The notes under the pieces: generated by a model | Database searches by the model: none | Seen by the model: only the letters and a program-made list of their open reading frames with translations | What the model was told of the DNA's origin: nothing | Assembly: GCA_023135165.1 (NCBI GenBank) | Contig: JAGLTS010000038.1 | Span: forward strand, 20,892 to 84,891 | Direction: 5' to 3' | Length of the DNA stretch: 64,000 nucleotides | Origin: Phycisphaerales bacterium | Lineage (GTDB): Bacteria; Planctomycetota; Phycisphaerae; Phycisphaerales; JAGLTS01 | Translations under genes and position numbers: made by a program | Part shown: piece after piece, positions 48,215 through 58,223 of the stretch | Layout: the number at the start of each line of letters is the position of its first letter | How positions within the stretch are numbered: the stretch's first letter is position 1

Positions 48215-51200
48215 TCAGGCGGTGACGCCCAAGTGGTCCATGAGCGTCTTCTTGTCCTTTGTGCCTGGGCCGATCTCCTTGATGACGCTGCGAGCCTTGT
48301 CGATCAGCTCAACGATGTGGCTGTGGAAGTAGTCGGCGGGGATTCGGCCGGCGTCGAACTCACGCAGTACGCGCTCGTGCGCGAGGCGGTCGTAGTTCAC
48401 GATGCCTGCCTTGCTTTGCAGCATGCGCCATGCTTTGCGACGCTCGACGGTGAAGAGCACCATCTGCCGACTCAGGATGGCGGGCCTCAGCCCGTCGCCC
48501 TGCTCGACCATCGTGTAGACGCCATCCTTCGGCACGAACGCGCGATGGTTCGGATCACGGAAGTTGCGGTGGATGATGTCCTGCTGATTGAACTTCCAGA
48601 TGATCTCATCGAGACGGATCATGCCGGCGACGTCATCGGGTTTGGCGTTACGGATGTGCCTGCGGAAGCGAGCTTCGGTGTGCGCCCAGTTGGCGACGGT
48701 GTAGTTGAACGCCTCGCCCTTCTTGGTCTTCTTGATCCACCAGTCACGATCCACCGTGGGATTGCCCTTGAGGCTGATGCACTCGTCGAACGCCTCGCCG
48801 TTGGCGGAGTTGAACGTGAATTCGGGCAAGCCTCGGCTGTCACGCGCGCGACCGGCCTGCACGGCGGACATGTCATCGGGGATACCGTGCTCGGGCTGGC
48901 AGGCTGTGTAGGTCTGAAGATACCCGACGCCGCGGTACGCCAGTGCGTCGATGATCGCCTGGTACAGATTCGCCGTGTTCGCAACGGATGTCTGCGCGAC
49001 GAACGGGCTGGCGTGGCCTGACGTGAGCGACTCGGCGACACCCTTCATCTCGCTGAGCTTGCCTTCGGTGGCCGGCCCGAACTGGTTCATATCGAACCCG
49101 CCGGTCATGGGTGAGCTTTCGCTGTTCTGCCCGCCGGTGTTGGAGTAGACCTGCGTATCGAGCATGAGGATCTGCAGGTTCGGCCGATTCTGCATGACGG
49201 CCTTGGACACGTTCTGGTAGCCGATGTCGCCGAACGCGCCGTCGCCACCGACCGCCCAGACGCGAGGCAGCTCGTTCACCTCAGCATCGGTCATGTAGAC
49301 CTCGCAGAAGTGCGTCAACCGCCAATACTCATCCTTGTTAACGCCCTTGCCGTCGAGCAGCGCCCGGCTGATTCGCTCGGGGATGACCGATCGCTTGCCG
49401 TGGCTGTCGATGAACGACTCGGCGAAGAGCCAACTGATCGTCGCGCCATCCTGGAAGAGCGAGTTCATCCACGGATACGGGTGCGGGTTGGCGGGGACGG
49501 TCGAACCGTAGACCGAATTGCATCCGGTGCACGCGCCCATCGCCATGACGCTCATGCCGTTGGATCGGCCGCCGTCGATCGCCTGAAGATCGCGGTGGTT
49601 GAACGCATCCTGTCGCAGAACGATCTTGAGCGAATCGACGATGTCGGCATCGCTGCCTGTGAACTCCGCTTCGATGCGGGCGTCGGTGTCCTTCTCGTTT
49701 TCGCCTCCGAAGCCCATGACGGTGTGCAGGGCGGTCTTGCGAAGGTATGTGTAGCAATCCGGATTGCTTGATTTCAGCGCTTCGAGCTTGGCCAGGCCTT
49801 CCTTTTCAAGCTGATCCGCCAAGGCGTCCATGCGATCTGCCTTGGCGTGGTAGATCGGGCGAAGGTACGCCTCGGTCAGCGATGCGACCGCCCGCAGGAT
49901 GGTCTTTTCGCCGCAACCGGCACACGCACCGTCGCCGGAACGCATCGCATCGTAGTCGCTGCGAATCATGAGGTGGTTCTGCAGCGTCGCTGCCTTGGCT
50001 TCGGCGATGTGCTCGGGGTCGAACTTGCCGAGGTACTTGGTATCGGTTTCGGGCAAGCAGTCCAGGAAGTTGACGCCCGTCTGGTGGACGCCTTCGATGA
50101 TCTCCGTCTCTTCGACCATGACGAGCGCGTTGTGGTCACCGCACGCCTCGACGCATTCGCCGCAGCCCTTGCACTTATCCGTGACGTAGATGCCGAACAC
50201 ACCGCCCGAGCCCGACTGCTTCGTCTCAAGCCCCTTGAAGATCATCGGTGTCTTGGCATACGCGAACGGCACGTGCGACAGGATGTCCTTGAGTTGGCCG
50301 ATGCCGACGGCAGCGGTCTTCTCATTGCTCTTGAACCACGCATCGCCCGCAATCGCCTTGTCAAGCTCGGCTGCGACAATCTCGTGGAACGGTGTCGGCG
50401 AATCGTTCTTCGGCCCGGCCTGCTCAAGCATCACGGCGCGGGCGGCCTTCTCAACGGCCTGCACGTGTGTCTTGAGGTGTGTGCGCACCTGAACATCTTC
50501 GACATAGCAGTCGATCGCCGTCGTGAGCACGGTGTCGATGTCCTGCGCAGTGTTGGGCAACGCCGTGTCGGGACATATGACAATGCACGCCATGCACTGT
50601 GTGCAGTTTTCGGGCTTCCACATCGGCACCTTGCGCCGTGCGACGTACTTGCTGACCGTCTCACCCGTCGCCGCGGCGATCGCGCCGGTCGAGGCGAGCG
50701 GGCTGGCGGGTGTGAAGTAGCCGTAGTCCGCACGGAACTCAGCGTCGTAGCCCTCGCGCGACATGACCGGCGGCCGATCTGGCTGACCGTTGGCCGTTAC
50801 GCCGCTTTCGCGGGTGAGCGGGATGATCTTCTCACCGCGCATGGATGAGGTGTCCGGCGCGTCGATGTCGCCGTGCGGCACTTCGCGCACCTGCTCGAAG
50901 CCCGCCTGCATCACCGTCATGTTCGAGTCGACGACCGCATCGCCGAGCTTGCCGAACTTCTTGACGTACTGGTTGCGGACGACTTCGAGGAACTTCTCAT
51001 CGGGAACCGCGTTGTCGTGCAGGAAGGTCGACACCATGAAGAACGCACCCAGGAAACTGTTGCCCTGCATGCGGTACTGCAAGTCTTCGCGGTCGGTGGC
51101 AGCACAAGCGATCTCAAACCCGGGCAGGACGTAGAGCTTGATGTCCTTGTCGATGATCTCCTGCCGGTACTTCTTCGGGATGCGCTGCCAGACGTTGGCG

Positions 51201-52981
51201 TCGTCTTTCTCACCTGATTCCCACACAAACGCCCCGCCCGGCTCAAGACCGACGAGCGGATTGGTGTGCGTGAAGATCTTCGGATCGCAGCAGAGGACGA
51301 CGTTGACGTGTTGCAGGTCGCAGTTGACGCGAACGCGCTCGGGCGCGACGACGAGGAAGTAGTTGGTCGGCGCGCCTTTCTTTTCTGAACCGTACTTGGG
51401 GTTCGCGGAGATGTGGAGCAACTCGAAATCAGGGTCGTCTGCATGGTCTCGCTCGACGATATAGCCGCCGAGTTCGCCGAACATCTCGGAGAGGTTCTTG
51501 CCGGTCGTAATCATGCCCCAGCCGCCGATCGAGTGGAAGCGGATCGTGATCGCGCCGTCGGGGAGGCAGCTTGGCGTGTCGTCGGAGATCACGGCATAGG
51601 GGTGATTGACGCCGACGTAAAAGAAGCTTGCGCCGTCGCTGACCTTCTTGCCATCCTGCCGTGCGATCTTGCCTGTGGCGAACTCATACGCACCGAGGAT
51701 GCCCTCGGGCCGGAAGTCGCGCGAACCCAGGCCGTAGACGCCGGACAGGATGCGCGGAACTTCATTCTGGTCGATCGCGGGTAGGCCCGGATGTGCGTTG
51801 TCCCGCTTGTTCTCGACGGCCTTGGAGAAAGCAGTCCTGATATCACGTGCGAGCGGACCGTCGCCTGCGAGCTGATCGTCGGTGCGTTCCAGGACAATGA
51901 CATTCTTCTTGCCTCGCAGCGCGTCGATGAGCGCCGCTTCCGGGCAAGGCCGAAGCACGTTAACGTGCACGACGCCGACCTTCTCGCCCCGCGTCGTCTG
52001 AATGTAGTCCACAGCGGCATGCGCGTTTTCCGCACCTGAACCGAGCGCGACGATCGTCGTCTCAACACCGTCGTTGTTGTACTCGCTGATCAGGCCGTAG
52101 TACCGTCCGGTAAGCTTGCCGAACTCCTCGTACGCCTGCTCAAAGAAACCGAGGATGTGCTCGGAGAAGTGCTGGCGTCGGGCCGTTACACCCGTCATGT
52201 AGTGCTCCTGGTTCTGCACGGAACCGAGCAGCATGGGGTTCTTCAGGTCGAACATCTCGGGCACACGCCGGCGCTTCGGACCGAACAGCGTCCGCTGCGC
52301 ATCGGTCGGGCATTCGATGATGTCATCAGCCCGGCCGAGGAATCGGCGAATCAACCCCGGCTCGTGCATCTTGAAGGTGCGCTCGAGATGGCTTGTGAGG
52401 AAACCGTCCTGCGCGTTCATGCCCGGGTTGAGCGACAGCTCGTTGACGCGGCGCAGGATGAGCGCCTGGTCCGCCGCCTGTTGGGCGTCGATGCCGAACG
52501 TGATGTTCCAGCCGGTGTCGAACGCAGCGTAGATGTCATCGTGTCCGCAGTGGACGTTGAGCGAGGCCTTGGTCAGCGCGCGAGCGGCGATCTCGACGAC
52601 CATCGTCGAGAGCTTGCCAGGCGCGTGGTAGTACTGCTCCAAGCCGTAGAGCACACCCTGCCCGGATGTGAAGTTGACGACTCGCTTTCCGGTGACGGAG
52701 TACGCGATGGCGCCGCCTTGCGCTGCGTGCTCGCCTTCGAGTTCGATGGCGACCTTGGGGGCACCGAAGACGTTCAACTCGCCGCGTGCGAAGGAGAGTT
52801 GGAAGTTCTCACCCATCTCGGTGCTGGGCGTGATGGGATAGAAGATGCCTGCGTCGGCGACGCGCGCCTCCGTGTAGTAGGCGACGAGCTGGTTGCCGTT
52901 GGTCGTGATGGGGATGCCGGGGAAGGGGACGGCACCGGTGCTCTTGGCTTTTCCTACCTGGTTGAGTTGCTTGACGGTCAT
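48215..52981 (-). CDS. nifJ: Pyruvate:ferredoxin (flavodoxin) oxidoreductase, extended form
   Basis: 1588 residues, about 350 more than the usual 1170-1230. It decarboxylates pyruvate with TPP and reduces ferredoxin. The N-terminal PFOR domain has YPITPSTEMGE. The gamma-like part contains FHSIGGWGMITTGKNL. Two [4Fe-4S] motifs, CTQCMACIVICPD (about 790) and CKGCGECVEACGDH (about 932), lie 140 residues apart rather than about 55. The TPP domain has GACAGCGEKT, CTGCNSVYGST, GGDGAFGDIGYQNV and SNTGGQ. Extra length sits between the clusters and in the last 100-150 residues. Start at 52981 behind GTGAGGCAGG. Confidence 0.93.
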   Translation of the reverse strand: MTVKQLNQVGKAKSTGAVPFPGIPITTNGNQLVAYYTEARVADAGIFYPITPSTEMGENFQLSFARGELNVFGAPKVAIELEGEHAAQGGAIAYSVTGKRVVNFTSGQGVLYGLEQYYHAPGKLSTMVVEIAARALTKASLNVHCGHDDIYAAFDTGWNITFGIDAQQAADQALILRRVNELSLNPGMNAQDGFLTSHLERTFKMHEPGLIRRFLGRADDIIECPTDAQRTLFGPKRRRVPEMFDLKNPMLLGSVQNQEHYMTGVTARRQHFSEHILGFFEQAYEEFGKLTGRYYGLISEYNNDGVETTIVALGSGAENAHAAVDYIQTTRGEKVGVVHVNVLRPCPEAALIDALRGKKNVIVLERTDDQLAGDGPLARDIRTAFSKAVENKRDNAHPGLPAIDQNEVPRILSGVYGLGSRDFRPEGILGAYEFATGKIARQDGKKVSDGASFFYVGVNHPYAVISDDTPSCLPDGAITIRFHSIGGWGMITTGKNLSEMFGELGGYIVERDHADDPDFELLHISANPKYGSEKKGAPTNYFLVVAPERVRVNCDLQHVNVVLCCDPKIFTHTNPLVGLEPGGAFVWESGEKDDANVWQRIPKKYRQEIIDKDIKLYVLPGFEIACAATDREDLQYRMQGNSFLGAFFMVSTFLHDNAVPDEKFLEVVRNQYVKKFGKLGDAVVDSNMTVMQAGFEQVREVPHGDIDAPDTSSMRGEKIIPLTRESGVTANGQPDRPPVMSREGYDAEFRADYGYFTPASPLASTGAIAAATGETVSKYVARRKVPMWKPENCTQCMACIVICPDTALPNTAQDIDTVLTTAIDCYVEDVQVRTHLKTHVQAVEKAARAVMLEQAGPKNDSPTPFHEIVAAELDKAIAGDAWFKSNEKTAAVGIGQLKDILSHVPFAYAKTPMIFKGLETKQSGSGGVFGIYVTDKCKGCGECVEACGDHNALVMVEETEIIEGVHQTGVNFLDCLPETDTKYLGKFDPEHIAEAKAATLQNHLMIRSDYDAMRSGDGACAGCGEKTILRAVASLTEAYLRPIYHAKADRMDALADQLEKEGLAKLEALKSSNPDCYTYLRKTALHTVMGFGGENEKDTDARIEAEFTGSDADIVDSLKIVLRQDAFNHRDLQAIDGGRSNGMSVMAMGACTGCNSVYGSTVPANPHPYPWMNSLFQDGATISWLFAESFIDSHGKRSVIPERISRALLDGKGVNKDEYWRLTHFCEVYMTDAEVNELPRVWAVGGDGAFGDIGYQNVSKAVMQNRPNLQILMLDTQVYSNTGGQNSESSPMTGGFDMNQFGPATEGKLSEMKGVAESLTSGHASPFVAQTSVANTANLYQAIIDALAYRGVGYLQTYTACQPEHGIPDDMSAVQAGRARDSRGLPEFTFNSANGEAFDECISLKGNPTVDRDWWIKKTKKGEAFNYTVANWAHTEARFRRHIRNAKPDDVAGMIRLDEIIWKFNQQDIIHRNFRDPNHRAFVPKDGVYTMVEQGDGLRPAILSRQMVLFTVERRKAWRMLQSKAGIVNYDRLAHERVLREFDAGRIPADYFHSHIVELIDKARSVIKEIGPGTKDKKTLMDHLGVTA

Positions 52982-53369
52982 GGCCTGCCTCACAGACAAA
53001 GAAGTCCAGAACAATCGGGAATCCAGCGCGTACGTGCCGTGTGGAACCCGGGGAGATCAACAACATGAACGGCTCGCCCGGATCACATCGCGGAACCTGA
53101 GCCGACCCCCTCATTCAACCGTATGTCCCGCTGCTGTCAAAGGTTACAATCCACCCTCGACCCAGCCGGACAACCCGCTTCACAGACGCTCGGCTGCCGA
53201 CCGACCTCGGCTCCACGCACGTGTCTCGCCTCGGCACACACCGGCAACCCGCTGCAATCCGGAATGGTCGTCATGGTATCAATCTTGCGCCCGTTCCGCC
53301 GCGACAACCACGACAACGGACAGCACAATCCCCGCCCGATCAGGCGGGCCGGCCGTGTCCGACGACGGG
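52982..53369. other. Intergenic region, nothing convincing
   Basis: About 390 bp upstream of nifJ and after the 501-aa gene, which ends here on the same strand. It is rich in C and CA runs; no hairpin, promoter or gene with support was found. Confidence 0.35.
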
Positions 53370-54875
53370 CTACTCGTCCGGCTTGACGAGCTCCATAACG
53401 CGGGGGTGAACAGCCTGCGCCGACCGCACGACGAGGTCGGCAAGCTCGGGCGAATCCTCGAGTTCGAGAACACTCGCGACGACGCGCGAGGCCCCTTCAC
53501 AGTCGAAGCGTCGCCAGAAGCCGGTGCTCGTCTCAGCATCACCAAGGTGCGCCGCGATGCCCGCGTGTTGCGCTTCGTGAAAGACGAGGTAGTCCTTGGT
53601 CTCTTCGCGCAACTCCCGGAGTCTGTTCAGCGCGACGGTTGTCTTCGCATACATATCCTGCGCATCATCGCAGTTGTCCGTGGCGATGGATGTGCATCCG
53701 TGGCTGACGATGTTGGCGATGATGCCCGCCTTCACACTCATCGCCGTGGGAATGCGCCATCGGCGGGCATCCTCCGCCGCCTGTTCTTGATCCAGCGCAT
53801 CGAGGCGATCACAAAGCTCCTCGTTGAGTTCCACGAACTCATCGAACGTGAGCAGGTATCGCGCGAGCACCAGGAGTTGAAGGAGTGCCAGTTCACCACC
53901 GAGCCGCCCGCGTCCGAGCAGCGCCAGCGCCCCGCGCGCCGCCGCGACGGCAGTGGCAAAGGGATGGCCCTTCTCATGCTGGCTGAGCGCCACGGCGAGT
54001 TCACCGACTGGGTCCCATGCTGGATCGCCGGTGCACGAAGCACGCAAGAGGTTCAGCGTCGCCTTCTCAGCGGCGGCGAAATCGGGCGTGTCGGCAATGT
54101 GCTCTCCGAGGTACCGCCCTTCCAGAAGAACCCAGTTTGTCGTGCGTGCCACGGAGAGGGCGCAGTGGCCGGCCTCATCGCGCGCACCAGAGTTCTGGGG
54201 CGACTCACCAAGACGCTCCGCTGCAGCTATGAGCGCTTCGATTTCGTGTTGGAGCCGGTCTTCGATTCGCTTCATGGCTGTCGAGACTCCATCCGCCACA
54301 CCGTTCTCTGCCGCCGGGAACATCGCGCGGCAGCGCCGGAGGTTCCTAATCGCCCCCTGTATCGTACCCCGGCTTACTTCAATGTCGAACGCCCGAAGTG
54401 CTCTTCGCAGCGACGAGATGTTCAGTTCGCCGTCTGGTCGGAGGATCTCATCCACGAACTCCTCAACCCGGTTGCTGAAGAGGAGCATGCCCAGACCCCG
54501 ACAAACATCGCGCTGCGCGCGGCCGCGCAGCGGAGGAGACTCAAGGGCCTCCACACATCGCCTCCTCCGAGGCGCACCCATCTGCGGAGCTACATCTCTC
54601 TTCGTGTCGATGATGTCACTTGCTGAGAGCTGGTCGGAGAGGCGAGCGTGCTCCGGGAACTCCCTGAAGAAGAATGTGCTTGGATCGTCGTAGCATTCGT
54701 CCAGGAGCCGGATGAGCGCATCGGGATTCACGGCTTCGCGATCCACCCCTTCCAGCCAGAACTCGAAGCGTCGCCCGTTGCGCCGGATAAACGCCAGCAC
54801 TGTGCTCATGCGTTGCGTGTCCGACGCCGAATGCTGTCGGTAGATACTCTCCAGCCACTCCGCTGTGGGTGCCAT
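53370..54875 (-). CDS. Unknown helical protein of 501 residues
   Basis: A large cytoplasmic protein with no signal peptide or membrane span. Helix-rich blocks include STAMKRIEDRLQHEIEALIAA, ALLGRGRLGGELALLQLLVL, TFDEFVELNEELCDRLDALD and VALNRLRELREETKDYLVF, which gives a likely repeat architecture of HEAT or TPR type. A segment near residue 170 (GELNISSLRRALRAFDIEVS) resembles a helix-turn-helix but is not decisive. The start at 54875 has GGAGGGAC upstream; a GTG at 54890 is possible. Not recognisable as any family. It shares length and helical style with the unknown protein at 44696 but no visible motif. Confidence 0.7.
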   Translation of the reverse strand: MAPTAEWLESIYRQHSASDTQRMSTVLAFIRRNGRRFEFWLEGVDREAVNPDALIRLLDECYDDPSTFFFREFPEHARLSDQLSASDIIDTKRDVAPQMGAPRRRRCVEALESPPLRGRAQRDVCRGLGMLLFSNRVEEFVDEILRPDGELNISSLRRALRAFDIEVSRGTIQGAIRNLRRCRAMFPAAENGVADGVSTAMKRIEDRLQHEIEALIAAAERLGESPQNSGARDEAGHCALSVARTTNWVLLEGRYLGEHIADTPDFAAAEKATLNLLRASCTGDPAWDPVGELAVALSQHEKGHPFATAVAAARGALALLGRGRLGGELALLQLLVLARYLLTFDEFVELNEELCDRLDALDQEQAAEDARRWRIPTAMSVKAGIIANIVSHGCTSIATDNCDDAQDMYAKTTVALNRLRELREETKDYLVFHEAQHAGIAAHLGDAETSTGFWRRFDCEGASRVVASVLELEDSPELADLVVRSAQAVHPRVMELVKPDE

Positions 54876-55669
54876 CGCACGTCCCTCCACCTCGTCGCGC
54901 TGCGATGCGCGTCACCGCTCCCTTTCGTTCGTCCACGCCCGCCTCGTCGGGAGTCCCAGTAGTTACTCCCTATTCGGTGCAAGCCAGAAACACCTGTGCA
55001 TCGGCGCAACGATCATATGACATCCACGTCGCAGTCGGTCCCGCCGAGACTGGAAGGGAAATCACCGTGCCAGATGCCGAAGATCCGAAGTATCACAACA
55101 ATCCAGCTCATGATGTGCTCTCCATTTCGCAAGCGCCGCAGCCCCGTCATGCTCACGCGACCATGCTCGCTCTCTTACATTAATACCTTGGTATTCACAT
55201 CAGTCAAGACTCAACTCATGACTTTGCGCCATAGTTGTGCGAGTGCTCTGCTTCCACAACTCGGCGCCGTCACACAGGAATCTACGCATAGTTTCCCGGT
55301 TTTCTCCCGCCAAAGCTGACATTTCTGATGTTTAAGTAGAGAGGCGTTTACCTCAATGCACACCTGACTGCTCATTCCCTCTCCTCCTCCTCCCCGCCAC
55401 ATATGATCGTGTGGCGGGGGATTCAACGATAACGTGGGTTGCGCACTGCACTTGCGCGCCGCGACGAGACCCATTGACATTCCTCTCGCTGCGGATCGCC
55501 CGGCACAGACCGCACAGCGGCGAACCGGTGACTCGGTCGCACCATCGAAGCGCGCTGTCCACGACTGACTTCGGCCTGCGGATGGAGGTAACTCATCCCA
55601 CAGGACGGCAGCCACCACCGTGGCTCCCGCGCGGGAACGACAACGACAGCGCAGCACAGGAGAACAGCA
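54876..55669. other. Long AT-rich intergenic region between divergent genes
   Basis: Nearly 800 bp with no supported gene. The middle (about 55170-55350) is visibly richer in AT than its surroundings. It holds the imperfect palindrome AATACC-TT-GGTATT at 55182-55195, a possible operator. A GC hairpin, CCCCGCCACA/TGTGGCGGGG with an 8-nt loop, is at 55392-55419 and has no T tail. These could control the dockerin-tagged gene at 55670 or the unknown gene on the other side. Confidence 0.45.
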
Positions 55670-56848
55670 ATGCCCACTCAACCATGTGATCAGATCGCCA
55701 CCGCCGCAAGACAGACATCACCTGCGTTGATCGGGCGTTGCGCATTGGCTGGCTTGACATCGTTCGGTATCGCGGTCACAGCGGCAACGGCAATTGAGGT
55801 GACCATTGAGGATGACTACTCATATCCGCAACGGACCGACTATGACTACGGCGTGGGGATACAGGATATCGCGTTCAGCGATGCTCATCCGGATGTCGGC
55901 GATATTGTTTTGGTCACCGTCGACGTACACAACTTCGGGCTATGCCGGGCGGCTGGCGCGTGGGGATGGTATTCATCGACCGGACGATCATGCTGGGCCG
56001 AGTGGGACTTCGACTACGCAACGGGGAAGGTCGTTGACATCCGGTATCGGTGCTGGGACAGGGATTCAGTCGTCGATTGGCGCGTGGAACTCGACGGGGT
56101 CCACCTCGCGGATGTGTCCGTCCCGGCTTCGGAGAACGAGGAGAGCTGGAAGATCGTAACGCTGCATGATGTTCCGATCACGGCCGGGCCTCATACGTTG
56201 TTCCTGGGCACGTATCAGATGGATTGGCGCCCGGACTATTGCATTGATTGGGTTGAGGTCGGACAGCTTCGTATTGAGGCGGAAACCTACGACCGAATGG
56301 GCGGAAACGATCCGGATCCTGATCTACGCGGATTGGGTATCTACCCCGCCGGTGTGGGTTTACCGACCAAGTCCACTGAGCTGACGGTCCAGATCTGGGA
56401 GGGCGATCCCCTGAACGGGGGAACGCTGCTCATCGAAACGTTCGTCGGCGATATCAACACAGTGATCGACAGCCAGCACCTCTTCCCCGGCAACACGCTT
56501 GAGGCACACTACATAGCGAACGGCGACAAGGCTGCGGTGCGTATGAACTGGATTCCAGAAGAGGCGAAGACATACGACATCCATATCGTCGTCGACCCAC
56601 ACGGGAAGCTCACTGAGATCGACGAAACGAACAACCAGGCAAGCCGGCAGATCACCGTCGGATGCCGAGGCGATGTCGATGGGGATGGCACGGTGGGTCA
56701 GAGCGATCTCGGCGCTCTGCTCAGTTCATTCGGTTTCTCGCCCGGCGATCCGGAGTTCAATCCAGATGCCGACTTCGACAACGACGGCGATGTCGATCGG
56801 GATGACCTAGCCGTGCTGCTGGAGGCTTACGGCCAGCCGTGCTCGTGA
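55670..56848 (+). CDS. Exported CARDB-like protein with dockerin-like tag
   Basis: 392 residues. A signal-like N-terminus with the hydrophobic stretch ALAGLTSFGIAVTAATA is preceded by about 25 polar residues. The mature part has CARDB/Ig-like features: LVTVDVHNFGLCRAAGAW, HLADVSVPASENEESWKIV and a closing DIHIVVDPHGKLTEIDETNN, the usual end of a CARDB domain. Residues about 335-392 hold two dockerin-like loops, DVDGDGTVGQSDLGALLSSF and DFDNDGDVDRDDLAVLLEAY. The ribosome site is CAGGAGAACAGC. Secreted, function unknown. Confidence 0.83.
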   Translation: MPTQPCDQIATAARQTSPALIGRCALAGLTSFGIAVTAATAIEVTIEDDYSYPQRTDYDYGVGIQDIAFSDAHPDVGDIVLVTVDVHNFGLCRAAGAWGWYSSTGRSCWAEWDFDYATGKVVDIRYRCWDRDSVVDWRVELDGVHLADVSVPASENEESWKIVTLHDVPITAGPHTLFLGTYQMDWRPDYCIDWVEVGQLRIEAETYDRMGGNDPDPDLRGLGIYPAGVGLPTKSTELTVQIWEGDPLNGGTLLIETFVGDINTVIDSQHLFPGNTLEAHYIANGDKAAVRMNWIPEEAKTYDIHIVVDPHGKLTEIDETNNQASRQITVGCRGDVDGDGTVGQSDLGALLSSFGFSPGDPEFNPDADFDNDGDVDRDDLAVLLEAYGQPCS

Positions 56849-56953
56849 CGGCGCAGCCTTCCGAGTCGACGACGGCGTCAGAGTTCATTCATCAACACAT
56901 GCGATTGGCTGCGTGTGCAGGACAAAATGCAGTAACAGCAAAGGAAAAAGACA

Positions 56954-58189
56954 ATGCGCACTTGTACACGAAAAGGACGGAGCTTTGCGGCGACGCGAAC
57001 GGCGGCGGCAGCGGTGGTTGGACTGCTGTTGTGTGCAGGGCTGAACGCGGATCCCGTGACAGACGACCGTCACGACAGCGACCACAGCCCACCTATCGAC
57101 TCCTACCCTCCTGACTTCTGGGTGATCGACGACTACCAGGAACTGTGGCGTGACACGACCGTTGTGGGCGTGATCGTCACGTCGACGGGAGAGCTGAACA
57201 CGCGGGGATACACGCTGTATGTGGAGGGTCCGCTGACGAACCACGGACGGATCACCGACTTCTACAGCCAGTACCACGGCGGAGGAGGCTTCGGCGGTTC
57301 AGGCGGCAACGGCGGCTACGGCGGCTACGGCGGCTTCCCGCACTACCCGCCGTGCTGCGCAACGGAGGGCAGCATCGGCCAAGGCCGTGGGGGTGCAGGT
57401 GGCGGCGGCGGTGGGGGCGGCGGCGGCGCTTGGGATACATCCGCCCCCATCGAAGGCACCGTGGACGGCGGCGATGGGGGTGATGGCGGGAACGGTGGGG
57501 ACGGCGGCGGGCACGTCCGACTGTATGCCTTCAGCTTCGACAACCAGAACGTGATCAAGGCTGACGGTGACAACGGCGACCCCGGCCAGAACGGCGGAGA
57601 CGGCAGCTATGGAGACTGGTTCAAGTTCCTCGCGTGGCGGGACGCGGCGAGCGGAGGCGGAGGCGGTGGTGGTGGCGGCGACGGCGGCGACGGCGGCATC
57701 ATCGAAATCCACTGTGTCGAACTCATCAACGAAGGCGATATCCACGCCTCCGCCGGACTTAGGGGGCTTGGCGGAGATGCTGGGGCGAGCTTCTGCGCCA
57801 ACCTTGAGCACAGCGGCAAGCTCAGCCAGAACTGGGAGCACGGCGGACCCGGACAACCCGGCGGTGGACCGTGTGGCTGGGCTGGCAACGGCGGTGAGTC
57901 CGATATCGGAACACAGTGTGGGCCGAACCAAGCGGAAGACGGCCAGCCAGGCTGTGACGGCGAACCCGGCACGGTTCTCCTCATCAAATCGTGCCGGGGC
58001 GATATCGACGGTGACGAGGATACCGACCAAGGGGATCTGGGCCTCCTGCTCGCGGCATACGGTGCGTGCGTCGGCGATCCGAACTGGAACAGCGACGCCG
58101 ACCTCAACGCAAGCGGGTGTGTGGATCAGGCAGATCTCGGCATCCTGCTCGCGGACTACGGTTGCGCGCCACGACCGTGGCATGATTGA
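56954..58189 (+). CDS. Exported glycine-rich protein with dockerin-like tag
   Basis: 411 residues. Signal peptide with TRTAAAAVVGLLLCAGLNA. The middle (about 110-260) is almost pure glycine with Asn, Asp and Tyr (GGSGGNGGYGGYGGF; GGDGGDGGNGGDGGG), alternating with beta-strand segments such as HVRLYAFSFDNQNVIKADGD. This resembles a polyglycine-II or beta-roll extracellular structural protein. The C-terminus carries the dockerin-like pair DIDGDEDTDQGDLGLLLAAY and DLNASGCVDQADLGILLADY. AAGGAAAAAGACA precedes ATG. It may be co-transcribed with the tagged gene 105 bp upstream. Confidence 0.85.
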   Translation: MRTCTRKGRSFAATRTAAAAVVGLLLCAGLNADPVTDDRHDSDHSPPIDSYPPDFWVIDDYQELWRDTTVVGVIVTSTGELNTRGYTLYVEGPLTNHGRITDFYSQYHGGGGFGGSGGNGGYGGYGGFPHYPPCCATEGSIGQGRGGAGGGGGGGGGGAWDTSAPIEGTVDGGDGGDGGNGGDGGGHVRLYAFSFDNQNVIKADGDNGDPGQNGGDGSYGDWFKFLAWRDAASGGGGGGGGGDGGDGGIIEIHCVELINEGDIHASAGLRGLGGDAGASFCANLEHSGKLSQNWEHGGPGQPGGGPCGWAGNGGESDIGTQCGPNQAEDGQPGCDGEPGTVLLIKSCRGDIDGDEDTDQGDLGLLLAAYGACVGDPNWNSDADLNASGCVDQADLGILLADYGCAPRPWHD

Positions 58190-58223
58190 CTCGGACCGGC
58201 CTTGAAGGGCATGCGTTGCCCGT

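Noticed and set aside
48215..52981. Fusion of two genes in the long PFOR
   Set aside because: Motif order is that of a single PFOR and no second catalytic domain is visible; insertions explain the length better.
55392..55419. Intrinsic terminator
   Set aside because: A strong 10-bp hairpin but no T tail on either strand, and no gene ends near it.
57299..58183. 294-codon frame antisense to the glycine-rich gene
   Set aside because: It is the mirror of a Gly-rich coding sequence and gives Ala/Val runs; the plus frame has the signal peptide and dockerin tag.
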